Assembly (NCBI GenBank): GCA_903813345.2
Contig: CAIIXF020000006.1
Location: 10,794,348 to 10,858,347, forward strand
Source of the DNA: Owenia fusiformis
Taxonomy: Eukaryota; Annelida; Polychaeta; Sabellida; Oweniidae
DNA: 64,000 nucleotides
Reading direction: 5' to 3'
How positions within the stretch are numbered: position 1 is the stretch's first letter; each line of letters begins with the position of its first letter. Positions 12,601 to 25,300 of the stretch are shown here, piece by piece. Position numbers and translations under genes: made by a program. Below the pieces are notes generated by a model. The model had not been told where the DNA came from, ran no database searches, and worked only from the letters and a program-made list of their open reading frames with translations.

Positions 12601-13224
12601 ATTACTTAGCTAATCTTGTTTTCTGTTATATATTTCATAGAAGCATTAAATATGATCTAGAAATCCAAAAAATCCGAAAAATGAATGAAGTACAACGCAA
12701 TAAAGAGTTTTCAACTGACTTTTTCTGTGGTGTTGCAACGGCATTTTGTTATTCGTTATTTTAAAAAAAAAATTCAATGAAAAATAGGGAGGATATTAAT
12801 ATTTATCTATATATCTATCATGTCTAAATACCAAGATTCTTACTATTCATGATGTTCCAAGGTTTTTATTTGTTGATTTAACAATTTCTTTAATTGCATG
12901 GATGGTAAAAACTTCATTGAATGTTGTTTTTTGGAACAAAAATAATCCATTATTATACATGTAAAAATAATATTCTAGAACCTTATCGATTTAGTCATTC
13001 AATGTCATATTACTCGTACAATAAAACGCCGTATCATTGACACTTAAAAGTGCAGAAGTGTGTACTTTATCTTCACTCTCTAAACATGGACGTCTAGAGG
13101 TCTACACTTTAAAATACTGATAGGGTATGGAAAGTCATCCAAAGTAAACATATACGTGTTTATCTGTAATTTAGAATGATATGTACCGTCTAAAAGAGGA
13201 TGACAAAGCAGTATTTAAAAATCC

Positions 13225-13231
13225 TATAAAA
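13225..13231 (+). promoter_or_regulatory. Putative TATA box of the reductase gene
   Basis: TATAAAA lies 89 bases upstream of the start codon, with 'ccaaaccaggctttttaaat' after it. The position suits a short 5' UTR, but in AT-rich DNA such a match can arise by chance. Confidence 0.3.
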
Positions 13232-13319
13232 CATCGAGACCAAACCAGGCTTTTTAAATAAGAACGTATAACCCAAACCGGTACATCGAAGTCATTTACA
13301 ATATTACTAAGTTATAATT

Positions 13320-16300
13320 ATGGAATTGAATATAAAGAGTGAGGTCCAACTGAATGATGGGAAGAAGATGCCATTGTTTGGCTTGGGGACATGGCAGGTG
13401 AGAAAAATTGGTTTATAGTCAATTACATCGATCAGCTATATCTCAATCTTAGGAAAAGTGTAAGGGAAATCATTCGAGTACCTTACTTGCAGAGTCTAGT
13501 TACAAACTACGAAAGACGAAGCTCTCTTTTAAAAACCGAAGTCAAACGAATGTAAAGGGTATCATTCGAGTACTTTTGATAATATTGAAACCAGTTTCTT
13601 GTTTTAAGCAAATGCAGCATAATTACTACTCTTTGCATTCGTTCTACTTCGCTTCTTAAAAGAGAACTTATAAGTAGACTCTGGGTAGCCATGTATTATT
13701 TTATGTGCACCGATACATAGATATGAGGGTTATGTTATGGGAGGTTTTGGATATAATATGGTGTATAGCCTGAGGAAAATTCTTACCAAGGGCCCGGAGG
13801 GTCCGAGGTAAAGAAATGATATTTCCGGAGGGATATACTCCATATTTGAAACCGAGCATCAATGTGTCCACATCCTCATTACTTTCCACCATTTTATTCG
13901 AGAAAACTTTTCTGTCTGCTGCATCCATTTTTACAATTTCGCTATATGGCAAGATATTCGAACAAATTGACAGTTTCTTCACTGAACGGAATTCTAGAGC
14001 GGGAGAACACTGCATGAGATATACAAGATATCAAGTATATATCCCGCTGTTAATGTAAGTAGCTGAAACCTCACTTGTCATAGGAAATACAAGTACACCC
14101 CACCACAGCCTAGTATACAACTTGTGGAGGACCATTCAGTCAAACACCCAGAATAACTCACAAGGCATAAACAAAGGAGAAGGGAAATTAGCGCAACAGA
14201 TTTCCGACAGTCATATGTTGGATTTGGCTATTTTTTGAGCATATGTTAGGCCAATGCATTACCTCCAGGAAAAGCACTTCTAGAGATGATAAAATAATTC
14301 CGACTTTGAGACAGGGTAGATGCAAACAACCGACCCACATGTTTTTTCTGAAATGTTTTCCTCATTTTCAACCCCTTCCACTCCGGTTTTAATAATTTTT
14401 CTTGCATAAATATATTGCGTTTTGACACACAGTTAACCCCTTTAAAGGAATAAGTGATTCATTTTAGATGAAGTGGAAAACAATATTTCCCATGTTATTT
14501 TCCCATAGGGAAAACTCATGCAATCCATTGCTTTCAGCTAATTTTGGTAAGCCATAATGGATATCTTCAAAATCCTTGTAGGAATTACTTATTCCTTAAA
14601 AGTGGTTAAACTGTGTGTCAAAACACAACATATTGATGCAACAAAAATTGAAAAGCAGGGGTAGGAGGGGTTGAAAATCAGAACATAATTTCAGAAAAAA
14701 ACATGTGGGTGGGTTGTTTGCACCCCCCCTGTCTTAGAGTCAAAATTACTTTATCATCTCTATGAGTGCTTTTCCTGGAGGTAATACATTGATCTAACAT
14801 ATGCACCTGTTTAAATCATCAGAGAATAGCCATCATCCAACGTATGACTATCCGAAATCTGTTGCACTAATTTCCCTCCTCCTTTGTCTGAACCGGGAAT
14901 CGAACCAGGGCCAAGGGACAGCGGTAAACTTGCCCCTATCAACTAGCCATAGCGAGTGGACTTGTTTTAGTGTTACATTTTGCCTTGTAGTCAAAACCAG
15001 ATGAAATAACCAAGGCTGTGTCAGCAGCACTAGACGCTGGTTACAGACATATTGATACGGCAGCCATATATGGGAATGAACATGTGATCGGGGATATCCT
15101 TCAAGAGCGAATCAAAGCGGGGAAAATGAAGAGGGAAGATGTTTACATCACAACCAAGGTGTGTTAATATACTAAAAATACATTTTAACTACATGCAAGG
15201 AAAAATAAACTATTACCTTTAACTCTGATCCCCTTTACCCTGCCTTCCTATAGTGTCCCTTTATAGCAATAAAAGATCCAGAAATGTTCTCTATAATCAA
15301 TTCAATAAGGATAAATGGCCAATGAACTTTTTGTTTTAGCTTTGGATAACACAGATGGCTAAGGATGCAGTTGTTCCTGCTCTGAAAAAGAGTTTAGAGA
15401 AACTTCAACTGGATTACGTTGATTTATATTTGATACATGGCCCTGCAGGGCTAGTGGTAAATAGTTTATAAGTTTTATTTATATTCGTTTGAGTGTAACG
15501 AATTAGAATATAAATTATTTCTACATATTACTACAGAGTGTAGCTTTAAGCGTTACGAAAATCGAACGCTATTTTCGAATGCGAGTAGAATATGAGTGAG
15601 TGAATAGGTGTGTAGTGTTTAGGAGAGAAGAAATCATTCTGGCTACGTCATCTATACAGTGAACACCTTCTTAAACGTCATTGCAGGTTAAACATGTTCA
15701 ACGTTCGATAGGTTCCATGCATTAGTTCATACCTTTTCAGGCCACATTTCGAGGCTCCTCACATAGAGGTTTTAATGGTGAAAATTAATGCATTCAATCA
15801 ATCGAAAGTTTTTTCAACATATCATTAAGTCTCGGTCTTTACGATTTTATGTACTCGTAATCCAAATCAACTCTGACATGCATCTGTAGGGATACTTTAT
15901 TACTGATGTTCATAAATGATGCGTAAATTTACACTACTGGAAAATTATCTGATGTAATTCAATGGGTCCTGGCCTTAATAATTAATAAACGAGATGCGAC
16001 ATCTAGCCAAAGCTATTTTTAATATCTAATGAGTGTCATGTTATTTTAAAAGCGCAACGCTTTGTAATGTATAGAATACCATCTAATTTATCAATAATAC
16101 ATTTAACTTAAAAACCGTAAACTCAGAAACTGCAAGGAGAAACATTCGAAAAACACGGAAACAAACGACCCAATAAACCATGAAATGAAATGATGAAAAT
16201 GATAAGTCAAAATTCAAGTCATATTGGTGTAAACTTACAATGGAAATAAATGAGATTTTTAATCTGTTGAATACACACACTACCCTACCACGTGACCACG

Positions 16301-19300
16301 TTTAAAAGGGAAACAAGGTACAGCTTAGTTGCAAATGGAGGACGTGGGTTTAATTCCATATTTCTGAACGTAAAATACATTTTACATTTATTTCTAGTGT
16401 TTTACCAGACATAGAATTGATTCATCAAGGAGTGTGTAGAATATTGTTGGCAAAAAACCACTATAGGCAAAGATAGATAATAGTGGGCGCAGTGAAGCAA
16501 AACCAAATGTAATACACGATACATTTCAGTAAATCTATCAACGTACAGGGAGCATGTAAGTTTCCCTTCGAAAATGTTACATTGATATGTAACAAAAAAA
16601 CAGGTTAACTGTTATTTAAACTGCGTGTCATCGTGTTATAGGTGGATACGTTTTCTAGTATGTTAGTCAACTGTATTTTTGTGAATTTGAACAAAACATT
16701 TTGAATGGTCGGTTTTTTAGGACGGTAGTGAATTAGACCATTCAAGGGGTTCTATAGAAAGATTCTTCACATGTAGTTCAGGCAATTTTAATTATTCTGA
16801 GTTGCAAATAGTCATTAATACTGATAGCGGATAGTCATTTATCATTAATATGTTGGTATTTAATTTTGTTATTTTATTTCAATTTGATACCCTAGTAACA
16901 CGTATAATCTAGCGTTCTTGTTAATTTAATGACTAAAATGCATACGACTTGAAAGCCCGTGTCTAAATCTACAAAATAATGTTTACTTTATTTGGATTAA
17001 TTAACAATTGATGACACCTCAAAGCATCAACAGGCGGCCTTTTTAGCATTACTTTCACTGTTTGCAACGTAAATGTACATGAGGTCGGGACATAGTATGT
17101 CTGTATAATCAGATTACTTTCTCGCTCCCTGTACTATTGAACAATTTACATTCCTTGTACCCTGTATTGATCAACTTTTGCAACTGTGTACCGTGTACTA
17201 TTACATATCAAATATTTTAAAATCTAAAACAATATTATTTACATTATTTCTTCAATTATCATATAACTTGGAACATGGACTTCACTATTGCACCGCTGAA
17301 GTGTAGCGAATAGCAATATTGACTCACTCCGAGCACCAAACGTATTAACCTTTTGACTAAGCAGTCGATATACTCAAAAGCGACATGTTTGAAAGCCAAA
17401 AGATTCGCGCATGCGTGATCGAGGTAGGGTAGTGTGATACAGTACACACTGGCATGTAGCGATTATAGCGGTCCTGTCTTGGCTTATTGAATTGTTACGA
17501 AGTTACGTATGCGGTGCGGAAGTTAGAGAGCAAATGACCATCATTTCAATGTAATAGTTTATGCAGGAAAATTGAGATTAGGCCATTGGAGTATTTGTTT
17601 CATGCATTTGTAAAACATTACCCACTCATAGGTCATACTTATCGTTAAACCAATAACTCAAATATATGCCCTTGTACACCGATCACCTGTTGAAATTAAT
17701 ACAGGCCGATTTCAACAAATGTAAACGGCGATATATTCAAAACCGTATTCAAGCATGACCACGTCCCAACTTCTTTTGTTTTCTTTACAACTAAGCTATG
17801 ACTGCAGTCTATTCAGTGTTGCGTATCGAACCTTGTTTATTATAAAAAAAGTGCAACAACAAGCAGAATTCACACATTTACCTTAAACTTCTCAACTGAA
17901 GACATTGAATTTATCTCTTAGGTTTTACATTATAAATATCTTTACATGCAGAATACGAAAATAGAGGCTTAGGCCCAACTTTGTATGAATTTTATGAGAA
18001 TAATCTGATTTTAGAGAAATGAAAAGAAAAATGTCCACACCCTACACAAAATATTTATGGTTCCCCGGGAATATGTATGTGCTGCTTGTATATTAGAATC
18101 GTATTCCAGTTACAGAAAGAAGTACATATCATGCTAAACTATATACAACAGTTATGCACTTGGAGGTTTTGGATACAGGGAATATCCCGAGGGATATATA
18201 ATATATCTTTCCTTGGTCCCTCGGGAAGATATATTGTATATCCCTCGGGATATTCCCTGTATCCAAAACCTCCAATTGCATAACCCCTACATATTGGCCA
18301 AGGGATAATCCCAATATCCTGAACCGACTATAGGATAATATGTTTATCCCATACCAATATTGGTCATCTGGTTCACATTGTTAAATCGTGGAAACATTTT
18401 AGAATATTCATGTCCAGTTTTGTTTTCTTGGCCGTGGGCGGATTTTCATGTTCTCTCAAATATTCCCATATTTATTTTCTCGAATTTTTTATTGATTAAG
18501 TGGATGCTCTTTCCCTTTTTTTAACTATCAAACAGACCCTGATTGTCTGTGTTTTCTCCATTGCCGTTTACAGTCATTCCGCGAACGTTATAAATTATGA
18601 ACAAATATGCAAGCGGCGATTATGACGTAGCGGGCAGATATACTCGCTTGGAGCGGGACGTAAAGCTTCATCCCATGGTTGCAAGGAGGATATAGATCGA
18701 ATATCACATGATGATATATTTGATATGTGGATCAAGATATCATATTTTAGCAAACAATTTACAAACCATCGAATATCACTTTTAAACTATCGAATATCAC
18801 ATCTTAAATAGAGGATATCCAATGATTTATGAGTGATATGATTTTTATCCACGAATGGATATGATATCTGCACGAGTGAGCGTAGCGAGAGAGTGGATTA
18901 AAATCATATCACGAGTAAATCATAGGATGTTCTTTATATTCAATAGTTAAAGTCATCATCAGAATCGTCGGGAATTAAGTGATTTAAAACGATTTTTCCA
19001 AACGATACGGCGATATTGACACTTAGCCTCGTTTTGAGTCTGAAGTAGCTATGGTTAAGTGAAAAGAAAAGAAGGAGGGAAATTAGTGCAACAGATTCTG
19101 GACAGTCATATTTTGGATTTTGGCCATTTTCTGAGGATTTAAACAATTGCATATGTTAGGCCAATGCATTACCCCCAGGAAAATCACTTCTAGAGATTAT
19201 AAAATAATTTCGACTTTGAGACAGGGTAGATGCAAACAACCCACCCACATGTTTTTTGTCTGAAATGTTTTCCTAATTTTCGACCCCTTCCACCCCTGCT

Positions 19301-22300
19301 TTTTCAATTTTTCTTGCATCAATATGTTGCATTTTGACACATAGTTAAAGGAATAAGTGATTCCTTCAGGGGTTTTAAAGATACCCATTATGGGTGACCA
19401 AACTTAGCTGAAAGCAATGGTTTTTCCTATGGGAAAATAACATGGGAAATATTGTTTTCCACTTTATCTAAAAGGAATCATTTATTCCTTTTAAGGGATT
19501 ATCTGTGTGTCAAAATGTTACATATTAATGCAAGAAAAATGAAAAAAGCAGGGATGGAAGGGGTTGAAAATCAGGAAAACGTATCAGAAAAAACATGTGG
19601 GTGGGTTGTTTGCATCTACCCTGTCTCAAAGTCAAAATTATTTTATCATCTCTAGAAGTGATTTGCTTGGAGCTAATTCACTCGCCTAACATATGCACCT
19701 GTTTAAATCTCCAGGAAATGGCCAAAATCAAACATATGACTGTCCAAAATCTGTTGCACTAACTTCCCTCCTCCTTTGCCAAAAATATCATATTTTACCA
19801 CTGATTTCAAAAATACCGTTTTTATTTTGACATGTTATCCTATGGATATCATGTTAACTATGGAATAATATAGGAATATCCTATGGCTCTGAAAAAATAT
19901 CACTTATATCCATGAGTGGATATTGATATCTTCGCGAGTGAGCGCAGCGAATGAGTGAAGATATTGATATCCATGAGTGGATATAAGTGATATTTTTGAA
20001 AAACCATAGGATTGTCCGTTTATCCCATTGGGAATTATTATCCAGCGAACATTGAATAGTCAGATAAATTGCAATGGAAATTCCATTTCGTCTGAGATTT
20101 TGATTGCGATAATTCAACGAACGTCATATACGTGACGTAACAGAGTGGTTTGTATTTAATGCGAACGCGGTAAAAACAAGATCCCAAAAAATAAAAATAT
20201 ATAATAAATATATAAACAATCGTTTTGCTGAATTAATAAAAAAATTGAAAAAATCAAAACCATCGAATATCACTTTTGAAACCATCGAATATCACTTTTG
20301 AAACCATCGAATATCACCTTTCAAAAAGTGATATTCGATGGTTTCAAAAGTGATATTCGATGATTTGGGAATTGTTTGCTAAAATATGATATCTTCATCC
20401 ACGTATCAATTATATCTTCACGTGATATTCGATCTATATCCTTGTAACCATGGGATAAATAGAGATTATCCTATATGAGGTTCAGGATATTGGGATTATC
20501 CCGAGGCCAATATAATATATCTGCCCGAGGGCCGTAGGTCCCGAGGGTAGATATATTATATTGGCCAAGGGATAATCCAAATATCCTGAACCGACTATAG
20601 GATGATCTGTTTATCCCATACCAATCACATTGTCCAATTGGCCACAGTTCAGAAACTTTGCAACCAACCGTGGAATTATTTTAAAATATTCATGTCCAGT
20701 TTTGTATTCTTCTTTAAAGCATCAAACAGATCGTGATTGTCTGCGTTTTTCTTCATTGTAGTTTACAGTATGCGAACGCCCGGGTCGAACGTTACAAAAA
20801 CGAACCAATACAGGAACAGCGATTATGACGTAGCGGGCAGATATACTATATCTGCCCGCTCGGAGCGGGACGTAAAGCTATATCTGCCCGCTGATGAAAA
20901 TATAAGTTTTTACAAACCGGCTTTATGTACCTGTAACACGTCCAAGTATGGGATAAATAAGGGTTATGTACTGGGAGGTTTTGGATATGGGGTTTTTCCA
21001 GAGTGAGATATGCATATCTACCTGAGGGACCGTAGGGACAGAAAGTAGATGTGCATATCTCACGAGGGATGAACCCAATATCCAAACCGACCGTACATAA
21101 CTGCTTTATCCTATACCAAGTAGAGTTTTCAGTAGTACAAGGTGTAAAAAAATAAACAAATCATTCATATGCAAAGTCATTTTATTGCATTTCCACTTTT
21201 TTGGAAGCGGGAAGATACGCCCCGAAGCGGGAAGATATGCACCGAAGCGGGAGATATGACGGGAGATATGGAGGTTCTTGATATGGAAACCTCAAAATCA
21301 GGATACGGGATATATCTTACCAACTTATCTCCCTAAAACCCTACTTGGCATAGGATAAATCAAGATAATTTCTACTCGCATCTAGTCTATTCCACATGTT
21401 TGGGAAAAGTGTACAGGAAAATCTCCATGTTCAATTACTCAGATGCGAGTAGGTAGTTACCAGTTTCGCCACCAGGTGACTGATTCGGGGGAAATAACAT
21501 GGCAGGGTATTACAAATTCCCTTAAACCTGAATATGCATCAGTTTTAGTGGTTCACTTTTGAAATTACCCTTATGTATGTGATAGTTATACAAATTAAAA
21601 TATGTCCAGTAAAAGAAAATATTATCTGCCCAACACAAGAAACGATATTTCGCTTTTTGTAGTTTTACAACATGGGGTCTATGGGGAATCTCCCCGACCT
21701 AGAAATAACATTGTCAAAGAAAATTAAATTTTCAAAGTTGATAAACTATTTTCAAAACCACATTTTTAGATGAAATTTTATATGTAGATTTCAAATATGA
21801 CACCAGTTTGACAGAATTGTGAATTTTTAATGACGTAAATCAAGATTATTTCTACTCGCATCTAGGATATTGATGTATGATCAATATATACGAATCGAAT
21901 GTATTATCGTGTGCATTACAATATCCACATTGAAACATTTTTGGCCTGCAATGGACGTATAATGAATTAGAATATGAGGCCGTGTTATCATTCTAATGTA
22001 AAGTCATTGTATTTACTGTGGTATTGGGTTGCAAGTTAATATCAGATTCAATGCAAATTAATCATCTAATATCAGATGCGCGATCAGTTCAATAATCTAA
22101 TTTCAGGTCATCAGTTCGATATCTAGCACTTGTTCTAACGACACGGTATTACTAGGCTATCATATTATAAATACACACACATATAAAACAATCAAACTGG
22201 TACACGATATAAGCACGACTGCTCTTTCAATTGAGTATAAATGTTGATAAACTTACCCGGAAGCCAAGACATACACGTTTAGACGATGCTATTTTCAGTT

Positions 22301-25300
22301 CAGTGTAAGAGTAAATGCCCGGATATCGAGGCTTTTTCGTGTAAAGTTTTAACCAAGCATCTAAAATCGGGTTATATTGCGTGTAGAATTTATCGATATC
22401 AGGGCCGCTACATGCCAGTGAGTACATACATGTAATTGTTATGAATTAATGGATATTCCTCTTAGAGCCGAGAAGATGGAACACCTATGCCTCTTACCAA
22501 AGATGGAATGCTTGATATCAAGAGCTATGACCTCACTGAGACTTGGAAGGTAATTATACCCCCATCATTAACTTTGGCAACCAAAATAGGAATTGGTATT
22601 GTCTGTTACGGAGTGAACATGATCCAAATATATGGCATATTCCGCAACGAATGTGGCATATTCACTTAAGGTATATGACAGATTCACCTGCGGTATATGG
22701 CATACTCACTAACCAATGAGAACGTGGTACGGAAGTACGCAATCGTCAATTTCATCGACTGTACGAACGGGTTAAAGTATATAAATCATTATAATGATTA
22801 CTGAATCAACAGTTCTGTGTATTGAATATCACAACTAATGCAATAGTATCACGCAACAATCTTAGTTAGTGCTTGGAGTACTATGAATCCTGGATACATT
22901 GAGTAAGTTTATTACTAGTTTCACATTTTGAGTAGATTCCTGCAACCAATCAAAACAAGGCTTTTTGTATCACGTTTTCACCTGCGGTGTATGTCATACT
23001 CACCTGCGGTATATGGCATATCCCGCAGTGAGTATCGGGTATTCACTGAAATCAGTGTATCGCATATTCACTGCGGAATATGCCATATTCACCCGCGGAA
23101 TATGCAATATACCGCAGGTGAATATGGCATATTCAACTGTATCACAAATACCGCGCAACCATGAATATATGCCATATTCCGCGTAACAACGATTGTCAAA
23201 CTTTGTTGGTGCAGGGTATTTTAGAGCCAGTATGCCATTTACATTCTACATGCTATATCTATATGAACAAAGACTATGTAAATGCTGAACATTTGCAGTA
23301 ATAATACAAAAAAAAACAATCACTATTTTGGTTAACTAGTTTAAAATACACATGATATTGCCTTTGAGAGTAAGTCAAAGATGAATTTTCTAATGGGGTT
23401 GTATTTAGTGAACAAATCTGATAAAACATTTATATGTTTGTCAATGACAATTTTGCACTAATGGCATTTATATACCTGTATACACCTCTGTCATTTAGGA
23501 TTTGTCACGCCCTATTTTTCTCTAGACTGTATAGCACTCTTCACATGTAGAAAATGGGTGTAACACATGATAACTCAGTTATGCATTTGATCACCCGTCA
23601 TCTTGATGTATTTACAGGGTATGGAAGATTGTGTGAAGGCTGGATTGGCTAAGTCAATTGGTTTGTCAAACTTCAATTCAAAACAAGTCACAACTATTCT
23701 GGACAAGGCAAACATAAAACCTGTGACAAATCAGGTGAGAAACACAGATATTTGGTGGGAATAGGAGGGCGTGGGAATGCCTTTTAACAGCTGGGAAGAG
23801 GAGGGACTCTGTATAACAGAATAATTTACCAACAGAAAGGCATTTTTGTTCCGCTTACAAGTTTGAAGAAAAGCGTTGCAGTATGAGACTTATAGCCCAT
23901 GACATGAAGCAACCAAGACGTTATACGTTATGAAATTCGATCAGCAGATAGGGTCCTGGTTATGCCTTGATCACATTTGCTCCGATTTTCACTACGGCGC
24001 CCGGCCGATTGGGTATTTTATTCAAAATTGAATACAATATTGAACAAAACACTCAATCGGCCGGGCGCCGGCTGACGGATCGGAGCATATGTGACCCAGG
24101 TATTACTGAAGTGAAGAATTTTCACTCGATTATTGGAGCTTATGGATATACGAATTTGCACGTGATTGTCTAGATTTTCAGTAACCGGATGATACTATTA
24201 ACATACGGGTAAACTATTAGGATACAGTTCGACCTCCTTCTTGGTGAAAATGATGAAAATTTCCTCCAACGGAAGTTCATCCATTTTGTAATAAAGATGT
24301 AACGTTTTTATAATCAGGTGGAGACTATAAATTAGTATTAATAAGAAAGAAAATGCAACATTCTTATAGGTCGAGTGCCATTGTTACTTCCAACAGAACA
24401 AACTTGAAGAATTCTGTAAGCCATATGGAATTGTCCTCACTGCCTATGCCCCAATAGGATCTCCTTCCAGACCGTCGTAAGTATTGATTTTGAGAGGGGA
24501 TGAGACTAATTTAATCGTACACTCCCATTCAAAAGTTTGTCAACACTATCTCATCTACTGGACATGAGTTACTGTCCGAAAGTTATTGATGGAAAATTGA
24601 CTTTATTGATTAAAAATTAAATTTAACATGATATTCAATGGGAGTTTGGGCTGTCAAGCATGATCTTTTAGACAAAAAATACAATCATATTGTAATAAGG
24701 TATCCTCTCAGCCAAATAATACTATATAGACTATACATTAGGATCTGGTATAGCCACTACGAGAATGAAAATGTGTTTTATCAAACTGATTCTTTGTACG
24801 ATAACTTATTACAGGAAGACAGACGATGAACCAGTCTTGTTGGAGGATCCAGTTGTCAAAGATATAGCAAAGAAATATAACAAAACTACAGCACAAGTAA
24901 GCATTTCCATGTAGCATATCGAATATACATGATAATAAATGTAGATGGTCACATTTGAACCGATACATTACCCGGGGCCCGGCCGATTGAGTAATTTGTT
25001 AAAAATTGTATTCAGTTTTGAATAAAATACTCAGGGCGCCGGACGATGAATCGGAGCAAATGTGACCAAGGCATTAACATGCTATTGTGATTAATTTTTA
25101 CTATTGTATGTGCTTTAAATTGTGATTCACTTTTACTATTCCAAATTGTATTACAGTTCTTACAGATCTAGGCGCCATTGTGGTTATTGCAAGTAGCCAT
25201 TGTGGTTTACTTTTACAATTGCAAGTAGCCATTGTGGTTTACTTTTACTATTGCAAGTAGCCATTGTGGTTTACTTTTACTATTGCAAATAGCCATTGTG

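Noticed and set aside
14880-14965. Functional tRNA gene
   Set aside because: A- and B-boxes can be seen, but no acceptor stem closes and the T-stem has a mismatch; kept only as a tRNA-like repeat.
20737-21006. 89-aa plus-strand open frame
   Set aside because: It crosses two palindromic repeats; the translation reflects repeat sequence (YLPADE and mirrored parts) and not a protein family.
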